Shown: one piece after another, positions 1 to 8,768 of the stretch
Layout of the letters: every line of letters starts with the position of its first letter
Numbering within the stretch: the stretch's first letter is position 1
From: Rhodeus uyekii
Lineage: Eukaryota; Chordata; Actinopteri; Cypriniformes; Acheilognathidae
Length of the DNA: 64,000 bases
Assembly (NCBI GenBank): GCA_037043235.1
Contig: JAWRVZ010000317.1
Coordinates: 97,501 to 161,500, forward strand
Direction of reading: 5' to 3'
Program-made: the position numbers and the translations under genes
Notes under the pieces: generated by a model
Databases searched by the model: none
What the model was told of the DNA's origin: nothing
What the model saw: the letters and a program-made list of their open reading frames with translations, nothing else

Positions 1-2910
1 GTAATGTGTGCGTCTCTCTGTTTTATTCTATTTCTGTGTGTGTGTGTTTGTGTCTATCTGTGTTTTTGTCCTTCTGTGTGTGTGTGTATCTCTGTGTGTC
101 TGTCTCTTTGAGTGTGTGTCTGTGTTTTTGTCTGTGTGTCTGTGACTGTGTCTCAGTATCTGTGTCTCTGTCTGTGTGTATGTCTCTGTGTGTGTGTGTC
201 TCTGTGTCCGAGTGAGTTTGTGTGTTTCTGTCTCTGTCTGTGTGTATGTCTCTGTGTGTGTGTGTCTCTGTGTCCGAGTGAGTTTGCGTGTTTCTGTCTC
301 TGTCTGTGTGTATGTCTCTGTGTGTGTGTGTCTCTGTGTCCGAGTGAGTTTGCGTGTTTCTGTCTCTGTCTGTGTGTATGTCTCTGTGTGTGTGTGTGTC
401 TCTGTGTCCGAGTGAGTTTGTGTGTTTCTGTCTCTGTCTGTGTGTATGTCTCTGTGTGTGTGTGTCTCTGTGTCTCAATGAGTTTGTGTCTTTTTGTCTC
501 TGTCTGTGTGTGTGTCTCTGTGTCCGAGTGAGTTTGCGTGTTTCTGTCTCTGTCTGTGTGTATGTCTCTGTGTGTGTGTCTGTGTTTTTGTCTGTGTGTC
601 TGTGACTGTGTCTCAGTATCTGTGTCTCTGTCTGTGTGTATGTCTCTGTGTGTGTGTGTCTCTGTGTCCAAGTGAGTTTGCGTGTTTCTGTCTCTGTCTG
701 TGTGTATGTCTCTGTGTGTGTGTGTCTCTGTGTCCGAGTGAGTTTGCGTGTTTCTGTCTCTGTCTGTGTGTATGTCTCTGTGTGTGTCTCTGTGTCCGAG
801 TGAGTTTGCGTGTTTCTGTCTCTGTCTGTGTGTATGTCTCTGTGTGTGTGTGTCTCTGTGTCCAAGTGAGTTTGCGTGTTTCTGTCTCTGTCTGTGTGTA
901 TGTCTCTGTGTGTGTGTGTCTCTGTGTCCGAGTGAGTTTGTGTGTTTCTGTCTCTGTCTGTGTGTATGTCTCTGTGTGTGTGTGTCTCTGTGTCCGAGTG
1001 AGTTTGCGTGTTTCTGTCTCTGTCTGTGTGTATGTCTCTGTGTGTGTGTGTCTCTGTGTCCGAGTGAGTTTGTGTGTTTCTGTCTCTGTCTGTGTGTATG
1101 TCTCTGTGTGTGTGTGTCTCTGTGTCTCAATGAGTTTGTGTGTTTCTGTCTCTGTCTGTGTGTATGTCTCTGTGTGTGTGTGTCTCTGTGTCCGAGTGAG
1201 TTTGCGTGTTTCTGTCTCTGTCTGTGTGTATGTCTCTGTGTGTGTGTGTCTCTGTGTCCGAGTGAGTTTGCGTGTTTCTGTCTCTGTCTGTGTGTATGTC
1301 TCTGTGTGTGTGTGTCTCTGTGTCCAAGTGAGTTTGCGTGTTTCTGTCTCTGTCTGTGTGTATGTCTCTGTGTGTGTGTGTCTCTGTGTCCGAGTGAGTT
1401 TGTGTGTTTCTGTCTCTGTCTGTGTGTATGTCTCTGTGTGTGTGTGTCTCTGTGTCCGAGTGAGTTTGTGTGTTTCTGTCTCTGTCTGTGTGTATGTCTC
1501 TGTGTGTGTGTGTCTCTGTGTCTCAATGAGTTTGTGTCTTTTTGTCTCTGTCTGTGTGTGTGTCTCTGTGTCCGAGTGAGTTTGCGTGTTTCTGTCTCTG
1601 TCTGTGTGTATGTCTCTGTGTGTGTGTCTGTGTTTTTGTCTGTGTGTCTGTGACTGTGTCTCAGTATCTGTGTCTCTGTCTGTGTGTATGTCTCTGTGTG
1701 TGTGTGTCTCTGTGTCCAAGTGAGTTTGCGTGTTTCTGTCTCTGTCTGTGTGTATGTCTCTGTGTGTGTGTGTCTCTGTGTCCGAGTGAGTTTGTGTGTT
1801 TCTGTCTCTGTCTGTGTGTATGTCTCTGTGTGTGTGTGTCTCTGTGTCCGAGTGAGTTTGTGTGTTTCTGTCTCTGTCTGTGTGTATGTCTCTGTGTGTG
1901 TGTGTCTCTGTGTCCGAGTGAGTTTGTGTGTTTCTGTCTCTGTCTGTGTGTATGTCTCTGTGTGTGTGTGTCTCTGTGTCTCAATGAGTTTGTGTCTTTT
2001 TGTCTCTGTCTGTGTGTGTGTCTCTGTGTCCGAGTGAGTTTGCGTGTTTCTGTCTCTGTCTGTGTGTATCTCTGTGTGTGTGTGTTTCGGTGTCTGAGTG
2101 ATTTTGTGTGTTTTTGTCTCTGTCTGTGTGTGTGTCTCTCTCTGTGTGTGTGTGTGTGTGTGTCTCTGTGTCTCAATGAGTTTGTGTGTTTTTGTCTCTA
2201 TCTGTGTGTATGTCTCTGTGTGTGTGTGTCTCTGTGTCTCAATGAGTTTGTGTGTTTCTGTGTCTGAATGAGTTTGTGTGTTTTTGTCTATATCTGTGTG
2301 TATGTCTCTGTGTGTGTGTTTTGGTGTCTCAATGAGTTTGTGTGTTTTTTTCTCTGTCTGTGTGTGTGTGTCTCTGTCTCTCAATGAGTTTGTGTGTTTT
2401 TGTCTCTGTCTGTGTGTATGTCTGTGTGTGTGTGTGTTTCTGTGTCTCAATGAGTTTGTGTGTTTTTGTCTCTATCTGTGTGTATGTCTCTGTGTGTGTG
2501 TGTCTCTGTGTCTCAATGAGTTTGTGTGTTTCTGTGTCTGAATGAGTTTGTGTGTTTTTGTCTATATCTGTGTGTATGTCTCTGTGTGTGTGTTTTGGTG
2601 TCTCAATGAGTTTGTGTGTTTTTTTCTCTGTCTGTGTGTGTGTGTCTCTGTCTCTCAATGAGTTTGTGTGTTTTTGTCTCTGTCTGTGTGTATGTCTGTG
2701 TGTGTGTGTGTTTCTGTGTCTGAGTGAGTTTGTGTGTTTTTGTCTCTGTCTGTGTGTGTGTTTTGGTGTCTCAATGAGTTTGTGTGTTTTTTGTCTCTGT
2801 CTGTCTGTGTGTGTGTGTGTCTCTGTCTCTCAATGAGTTTGTGTGTTTTTGTCTCTGTCTGTGTGTGCGTGTGTGTCTCTGTCTGTGTCTCAATGAGTTT
2901 GTGTTTTTGT

Positions 2911-2945
<35 letters not shown>

Positions 2946-3066
2946 TCAATGAGTTTGTGTTTTTGTCTCTGTGTGTGTGTGTGTGTCTGTTTCTCAATGA
3001 GTTTGTGTTTTTGTCTCTGTGTGTGTGTGTGTGTGTGTGTGTGTCTCAATGAGTTTGTGTTTTTGT

Positions 3067-3101
<35 letters not shown>

Positions 3102-3760
3102 TGTGTCTCAATGAGTTTGTGTTTTTGTCTCTGTGTGTGTGTCTCTGTGTCTCAATGAGTTTGTGTTTTTGTCTCTGTCTGTGTGTATGTCTCTCTTTGT
3201 GTGTGTGTGTCTCTGTGTCTCAATAAATGTGTGTGTTTTTGTCTCTGTCTGTGTGTCTCTGTGTCTCAATGAGTTTGTGTTTTTGTGTCTGTCTGTGTGT
3301 GTGTATCTCTGTGTGTGTGTGTCTCTGTGTCTCAATGAGTTTGTGTTTTTGTCTCTGTCTGTGTGTGTATGCCTCTGTGTGTGTCTCTCTCTGTCCGATT
3401 GAGTGTGTGTGTTTTTGTGTCTGTCTGTGTGTATGTCTGTGTGTGTGTGTGTCTCTGTGTCTCAATGAGTTTGTGTTTTTGTCTCTGTCTGTGTGTATGT
3501 CTCTCTTTGTGTGTGTGTGTGGGTGTCTCTGTGTCTCAATAAATGTGTGTGTTTTTGTCTCTGTCTGTGTGTCTCTGTGTCTGAGTGAGTTTGTGTGTTT
3601 TGTCTCTGTCTGTGTGTATCTCTGTGTGTGTGTATCTCTGTGTGTGTGTGTGTCTGTGTCTCAATGAGTTTGTGTTTTTGTCTCTGTCTGTGTGTGTGTC
3701 TCGCTGTGTGTGAGTGTGGTTTTGTCTGTCTCTCTGTGTGTGTTTGGTCAGTTTGTGTTG
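1..3760. repeat. TG-rich minisatellite, 66-bp unit
   Basis: The array is built from a stop-poor TG/TC-rich unit that recurs every 66 bp. For example, the CCGAGTGAGTTTG landmark lies at about 208, 274 and 340. It is fairly homogeneous to about 2050, then diverges into units marked by CTCAATGAGTTTG and runs of pure (TG)n up to about 3700. A variant block with GACTGTGTCTCAGTATC recurs near 143, 604 and 1650, which suggests higher-order structure. Because 66 is a multiple of 3 and the unit has few stops, hundreds of codons stay open on both strands (a repetitive Thr/His/Gln/Arg frame on minus, Cys/Val/Ser on plus). These frames have no domain or start context and are not called as genes. The array runs off the left edge of the window. 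Confidence 0.97.
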
Positions 3761-4269
3761 TTGCAGAAACAGAGATTCAGACTGTCCACTTCACTTTCAT
3801 CAGAATGATAATGACGGAGGCATCAAGCGGATCAGTGATATTTACAGAACTTGATTCATCTTTATTTTTCTTTATTTTATTTTCTTTATTATATTTATTT
3901 TTATATATATATATTTTTTTTTATCACATATACATTTTTTTTATTATTCTGTATGTGTGTCTCTGTTAATCTCTCTCTCTCTCTCTGTGTGTAGCTTTGA
4001 TATTTAAAAACATATGTATATATCTTTTTTTTTTGTTACCCTTGATTTTTGTTTCTTTTTCAACTTTACGAACCGTACATTCATCATTATGATCAGGAAG
4101 CTGATATTGATGATCACAAAACAGGACACAATAATTGTGTAATTGTGTGCGACTTGGATAAATCTTGGACAAGTGGATCTATATTTACAAACCCCAATAA
4201 CTGAAGTGTAGTTTTTATGCCCAAATCATCCTGTTTTCTCTTCTTGTTTTCTAAATGAAGTGCACAGAT

Positions 4270-4271
<2 letters not shown>
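3761..4271. other. AT-rich unique spacer
   Basis: Non-repetitive sequence after the minisatellite, with T-rich and TATA-rich runs near 3850-3990 and a short (TC)n near 3970. No coding frame with recognisable content and no transposon ends are visible. Confidence 0.6.

Positions 4272-4329
<58 letters not shown>
4272..4329. repeat. (CA)n microsatellite
   Basis: An uninterrupted CA dinucleotide run of about 58 bp. Confidence 0.98.
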
Positions 4330-4332
<3 letters not shown>

Positions 4333-4454
4333 CACACCAGGAGATCAATACGAGGAAGGAAGAGTTTAATATCCATCTCTGTTTGTTTGAAACTGAGAAA
4401 CAAAGGAAAGAGAGTCTCTCATTCATCATACTAAAACCGATGACAGCAAACCAA

Positions 4455-4590
4455 GGCCTGATTTTACAGTCTGTGTGAAAGGAAACGTTCTCCAAACGTT
4501 GTCAATCGAACGTTAAACCACAGCGAAGAGCTTGGTTTAATTGGCAGCTTATGAAAGGAAATGCAACACTGGCGCTTCATGCGCTCGAAG
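4455..4590. repeat. dispersed segment related to 15785-15895
   Basis: Shares an ordered series of matching blocks with 15785-15895: GATTTTACAG, CTGTGTGAAAGGAAAC, GTTAA-CCACA, GAAGAG, then AACACTGG-GCTTCATGC. The indels between them suggest an old duplicated or dispersed repeat. No terminal repeats are visible, so the class is unknown. Confidence 0.6.
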
Positions 4591-4842
4591 CAGATGCTGT
4601 CTTGTATAACATCACTCTATTCCACTCAGGTTACGCTGGCATCCATGTATCATTTATAAAATAGTTTTGCATTTTGTAAAAAATATCTTAACTGTTGCTG
4701 TGATTGAAGAAAGAGCAAAGAAATCACAGTTGATGTTGCAATAATTCATCCCACTGGACGTGAAAGGTCAAGCATGGCATTACGCTCGTTCGGGACGGCA
4801 CATTTGAGCAAACGGAGTCGGTATTCATAGAGAATTTGTGCT
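4591..4842. other. unassigned spacer
   Basis: Unique-looking sequence of mixed composition; no feature recognised. Confidence 0.5.
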
Positions 4843-5235
4843 AACATATTACAATAAGGTCTCATCTGTTAATGTTAACTTTTATAAAACTGCTATTTTA
4901 AATAAAAACGTTCATGTTAGTTCACAGCGCATTAATGTTAACAGTTTTCAATCTCTAAAATATATTAGTAAGTGTTAACTTTAACATTATTAAATGCTTT
5001 ACAACTTTGCTGTATCTTAAATAGTAGAGAGTGGCGCTTGCAACATGAAGGTCATGGGTTTGATTCCCAGGGAAAGCAAGAACTGATTAGAATGTCAATG
5101 TGTTTCTTGAATGCAATGCAAGTCGCTTTGGATAAAAGTGTCCTATAAATGCATGAATGTAATGTAAAAGTATCGTTCATTATTAGTTAAGATGGACTAA
5201 CACTAACAAATTAAACTTTGTTGTAAAGTGTTACC
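4843..5235. mobile_element. MITE-like 'TTTACAATAAGG' repeat, interrupted by a SINE
   Basis: The left end reads ATTACAATAAGGT and the right end TTGTAAAGTGTTACC, which are imperfect inverted versions of the same terminus. The interior is AT-rich with repeated GTTAATGTTAAC and TTAGTTCA words, as in a MITE family common in fish genomes. The SINE at 5008-5168 sits inside it, so the MITE is the older insertion. Related decayed fragments are near 5245-5460, 14430-14475, 28720-28925, 39200-39470 and 60940-61600. Confidence 0.65.
5008..5168 (+). mobile_element. tRNA-derived SINE, copy 1
   Basis: A tRNA-like head (AGTAGAGAGTGGCGCTTGCAAC, then AGGTCATGGG) carries a pol III B-box-like word GGTTTGATTCC. 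The body (GCAAGAACTGATTAGAATG) and tail (GCTTTGGATAAAAG then AATGTAATGTAA) are shared by the other six copies in the window. The head aligns best with an alanine-type tRNA, which is inference. Confidence 0.8.
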
Positions 5236-5244
5236 AAATTTGCA

Positions 5245-5460
5245 GTAACATTTTACAATAAGGTTCCATTTGTTAAATATATTAGTAAACACTGAACTGA
5301 TGAAAAATATGTCTATCATTTATTAATCTTAGTTATTTCTAACAATTACCAATACATTGAAAATCAAAAGGTCTAGCTGTTAAAATGATTTCCTGAGCTG
5401 ACATGAACTAACAATCAACAGTTGTTTGTAAGAATTAGCTTTGACAGACTAATAGATATT
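5245..5460. mobile_element. second MITE-like fragment
   Basis: Begins AACATTTTACAATAAGGTTCC, the same terminus as the element at 4843, and continues with AT-rich GTTAA/TTAGT words. No right end is recognised, so it is a truncated or decayed copy. Confidence 0.5.
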
Positions 5461-5508
5461 GTAACAAATCTACTGTTTTCTCGTATTGACAATTTATATA
5501 TATATATA

Positions 5509-6217
5509 TGTAGGCAAGATGTAATATGTTTCTCCCAGCCTTAGGGGGGAGCTGTGTTTTATGTGTATTTCGTTGTGTGAGTGAGCCCTTCTTCACATGG
5601 GTGGAGCTGTTGTTTAATTCAGTTCTATTTTCCTTGTGAAAAGGTAAGGATGGTTTTCACTGTTCTCCGTTACATCCATTATATTTCTTTAATTATAGTG
5701 GCCATCCATGTTATGTGAAGATATATATTGCTGTTACAGATGTTAACTAACATATATGTGCACTTATTTGTGCAAGATGGTTTTGTATTTCTGATATTAT
5801 TTAATGGATTGTACCTTCCATGTGGTGTGGTATATTTTTCCTTATATTGTATATTATTTAACATTTATCTAAGTATTTTGAGTTTTATTCTTTGTATTTG
5901 GGATGCATGTGGCATTCAACATTAATTGTCATATGTGGAAAGTTATTTTTCTAGTCTTTGAGACCCACACCTGATTTAATGTTTAATATAACTGCAGCTA
6001 AAACTCTATTGTTTTGTTTTATGATTTCATATGCATTTAGTTTTGATATTAGTAACTAACAGTTCTATTTTCCTTGTGAAAAGCTGATGCAGATAAAGTG
6101 CCCAATAAATAAGCTTCACTGCTGTGACGTCAACGATCGTTGTGTCCTCCTCATTGAATCATCACCCAAACACAACGCAGAGCCCTTTGGGGGAGCACAC
6201 AGACAAAAAGGGTTACA
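5509..6217 (+). repeat. 5' LTR
   Basis: 709 bp with TG...CA ends. AATAAA at 6104-6109 is a likely polyadenylation signal defining the R region. A 24-bp direct repeat (CAGTTCTATTTTCCTTGTGA followed by AAAG) occurs at 5620-5643 and again at 6060-6083. The first copy is followed directly by GTAAGG, a good splice-donor sequence. Confidence 0.97.
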
Positions 6218-6221
6218 TCTT

Positions 6222-6239
6222 TGGTGCCGTGACCCGGAT
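6222..6239 (+). other. primer-binding site (tRNA-His-like)
   Basis: TGGTGCCGTGACCCGGAT starts 4 nt after the 5' LTR. It is complementary to the 3' end expected for a eukaryotic tRNA-His including CCA, with one mismatch against the vertebrate sequence as I recall it. It would prime minus-strand DNA synthesis. Confidence 0.85.
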
Positions 6240-6800
6240 CGTTGGTTTCTACGTCAACAGAAGCAATTTGACAAATAAGAACTGTGAGTAGAGTGAAGAA
6301 AAAAAAAAAAAAAGAAAAGAAAAAAAAATCAGAAGAAGAAAAATAAATAAGCAACATTATTTCACCTACTTTAATTTGTCTTAAAGTGACAGTGTTATTG
6401 TTGGATTGAATTGAGCTTTGTTTAAGAAAGATTTGTCTTTTTTTTTTCTGTCTCTGAACTCTTGATATTGTGCTATAGGAGTCTTAATTTGTTGATTTGA
6501 GTAACAAATTCGTGAATTGCAGTGTTTTTTGTGAAACAATATCCTTTTTTTGGGCATTTTAGTGTATTTAAATCTCTTGAAGTGGGTCAAATTTATTTAT
6601 TTTTTTTATTTCTCCCCCCATTTACCTTAGTTTATGATTATTTGCTTGGTGATTACATGAAACATAATATATATAGAACACATTCACTAACAGCATTCAT
6701 TTTCACTTTACTACATTTTTCATATTTCTAAAATTTCAAACACAACAGTCTACACACAGTGTATTGCACAGACGAGAGACCTGAAATAAGTGGAAGAGAA
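6240..6800 (+). other. retrotransposon leader (5' UTR)
   Basis: About 560 nt between the primer-binding site and gag. It contains an A-rich tract near 6297-6345 and T-rich stretches, and no conserved ORF. Packaging signals would be expected here but are not recognisable by eye. Confidence 0.8.
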
Positions 6801-8723
6801 ATGCAGGGGCTCCATGAAACCACCCCTCATCGACCTCATCCTCAAATACCACTAAGGCAGCCCTTCCAGGCCACCCCATGGTTACCAGTAAAGCAGGACA
6901 AAATTCAACAGTATGAAATAAGCATGCCGGTCGATGTGAGTACTGAAACTGCTTCCCAGCCAAATGATAACCCCCAACAGTATGTCAGGCCAAAGACAAG
7001 GCAGCTAGCTGCACATACAGAGAATCTGCCCACCTCTGCAGGGAGCTGGCACCAGTTGGGCACCTGCCCCAGTGCTTTTGTGCAACATCAGTCCTCAGCT
7101 GATGCCCAAGGCCTAGATAACCCATTCAATGAACTTCCAACCACCATGCACATGTCTTCAGTTAGCCCACATGCATCTAATGTGCCCACTGTTTTCTCTC
7201 AAACTAACAGGCATGACAATGTCACGACCATTCAGGCTTCACCAAACATGGCCAACAAAATGCCAACTGATGTGTCCCCTTCTCCAAATGACCCATACCT
7301 GCCCCCAGCATTGCCACCTAAAACTTACATTTCTACTTATCCAGGTATGATCCAGGCACCCAATATGTACACTTCTCCATATGGGCTGCACTCTCCTGCT
7401 GCAATGGCTGGTTCACCCCAAGTCAACTTGCCAGGTCATCCAATGGCTGCTCAGGTTCCTCCTCCTTTCTGTTATGGTGTGCCAAATGCCATGTGTTCAA
7501 AACCACCTGACACGCCTGCACCTCCTGTTTTGTCTGGAACCAACTTTTTGCAGAAAACAGACTCCGTTCAAACACACAGAAATGCCAATGACCAACCACG
7601 CACCTTACATTCGCATTGTGCTGTTGTGCCATCCTTCTCACCGCCTGCGTATGTTCCTATGACAGTGCCGGTGCCTCATGGTTCACGTATGTATGCACAA
7701 CAACCCAATTCAGTGCAAAGACCACAGATTGTGGATCATCACCAAGATGCATACATCCCTGCTTCTAGAATGACCATGCCACAGCCCAGCTTTACACAGA
7801 CACATCAAGTTCGTAATGTACAAGTATTCAGTGGTGGTCCTGATTGCAGGATACTTATTGAAGACTGGATAAGAGATATGCAGTACCTCCTTGAGGCTGG
7901 AGGCATGCCCGAAAATCTGTCCTTTGCTACTGTAGTGCGACATTTGAGTGGTGAAGCCAGGAGGCTAGTTCTAAATCTCCCTCCTAATGAGCTGACGGCT
8001 GGTAGAGCTTTTGAAGAACTACGAGCTGAGTATAGTGATATGCAGACGTCCCTGGATCCATTAGCTGATTTCTATGAGAGATACCAGCGCCCTGGCGAAT
8101 CAGCATGCTCATACGCCATTGCTCTGGAGGCTACTTTACGTTCAGTGGAAGATGCTCAATATGGAGGTCAGCCTTTTCCAGACCGGGACAGCAAACTGAC
8201 TCGTCAGTTCATGAGAGGATTGAGTGACGAAGAGGTTTTTCACAGGATAGCACCAATGAAGCCTAGACTTCTATGTTTTCGTGAACTTCAAGCAGAACTT
8301 CGTAACCTGGCTCGTGAGACAAGGAAGTTTCAGACACAGCCAAAGGCCAAAAAGACGTATGCACTGGCTCAGTTTACAACAGTGAGCGGTAACCAGAGTG
8401 GCGAAAAACCGAGAACAGAAAAAGGAAATCGGCAGAACACAGACCTGACTGAACTCACAGCCTTGGTGAAGAAACTGGTGAGCAGTCAAGAGGATCAGCT
8501 TAACAGATTGACACAGTTGGAGGCTAAAGTTGGAGCATCACCACAGACTGGGTTTCATCACAGCCAGAGACCTCAAGAGAGTAGTGACACTGCAGTAAGG
8601 GGCGTAGTGTGCTATCGTTGTGGAAAACTGGGACACATTGCACGTCTGTGTCGGACAGTGATGACTGATGAGGCAGCCCAAGCTGAAATTGGAGCAGAGT
8701 CCAGGCAGGATTTAAATGCTTAG
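6801..8723 (+). CDS. gag: Gag polyprotein of Ty3/Gypsy-type element
   Basis: 640 codons from the ATG at 6801. The open frame extends upstream to 6759 but only through a GTG, so the first ATG (purine at -3) is chosen. Residues 1 to about 335 are Pro/His/Gln/Ser-rich and probably disordered, which is long for a Gag N-terminus. From about 340 (VQVFSGGPDCRILIEDW) to about 530 lies a helical capsid-like region of the Ty3/PNMA type. A likely coiled coil follows near 548-580 (LTELTALVKKLV). One CCHC zinc knuckle, CYRCGKLGHIARLC, is at 604-617 and fits the C-X2-C-X4-H-X4-C nucleocapsid pattern that binds RNA. The product should assemble into cytoplasmic particles. The TAG stop at 8721-8723 lies within the spacer of the frameshift signal, so pol is expected to be made as a minor Gag-Pol product. 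No frameshift or nonsense damage is visible. Confidence 0.93.
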   Translation: MQGLHETTPHRPHPQIPLRQPFQATPWLPVKQDKIQQYEISMPVDVSTETASQPNDNPQQYVRPKTRQLAAHTENLPTSAGSWHQLGTCPSAFVQHQSSADAQGLDNPFNELPTTMHMSSVSPHASNVPTVFSQTNRHDNVTTIQASPNMANKMPTDVSPSPNDPYLPPALPPKTYISTYPGMIQAPNMYTSPYGLHSPAAMAGSPQVNLPGHPMAAQVPPPFCYGVPNAMCSKPPDTPAPPVLSGTNFLQKTDSVQTHRNANDQPRTLHSHCAVVPSFSPPAYVPMTVPVPHGSRMYAQQPNSVQRPQIVDHHQDAYIPASRMTMPQPSFTQTHQVRNVQVFSGGPDCRILIEDWIRDMQYLLEAGGMPENLSFATVVRHLSGEARRLVLNLPPNELTAGRAFEELRAEYSDMQTSLDPLADFYERYQRPGESACSYAIALEATLRSVEDAQYGGQPFPDRDSKLTRQFMRGLSDEEVFHRIAPMKPRLLCFRELQAELRNLARETRKFQTQPKAKKTYALAQFTTVSGNQSGEKPRTEKGNRQNTDLTELTALVKKLVSSQEDQLNRLTQLEAKVGASPQTGFHHSQRPQESSDTAVRGVVCYRCGKLGHIARLCRTVMTDEAAQAEIGAESRQDLNA

Positions 8724-8768
8724 GGCCTGTGGTTAACGGGGCAACCACAGGCATGCAACAGAGTCCCC
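8711..8768 (+). promoter_or_regulatory. -1 programmed ribosomal frameshift signal (gag/pol)
   Basis: Slippery heptamer T TTA AAT at 8711-8717 in the gag frame, a 7-nt spacer (8718-8724) containing the gag TAG, then a perfect 10-bp stem: GCCTGTGGTT at 8725-8734 pairs with AACCACAGGC at 8743-8752. The 8-nt loop contains GGGG (8738-8741), which can pair with CCCC at 8765-8768 to make an H-type pseudoknot with loops of 3, 1 and 12 nt. A -1 shift here leads straight into the pol frame. The elements are seen in the sequence; function is inferred from the well-known arrangement of retroviral and retrotransposon signals. Confidence 0.88.

Noticed and set aside
153..2450. 765-codon open frame on the minus strand (and long plus frames) at the left edge
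   Set aside because: Generated by the stop-poor 66-bp repeat unit; open in several frames at once, with no domain and no start context.
6759..6800. Upstream extension of gag to a GTG at 6759
   Set aside because: A GTG start is not expected for a vertebrate mRNA; the first in-frame ATG at 6801 was used.
8729..8731. GTG at 8729 as the pol start
   Set aside because: The frameshift signal directly upstream explains pol expression better than an independent GTG start.
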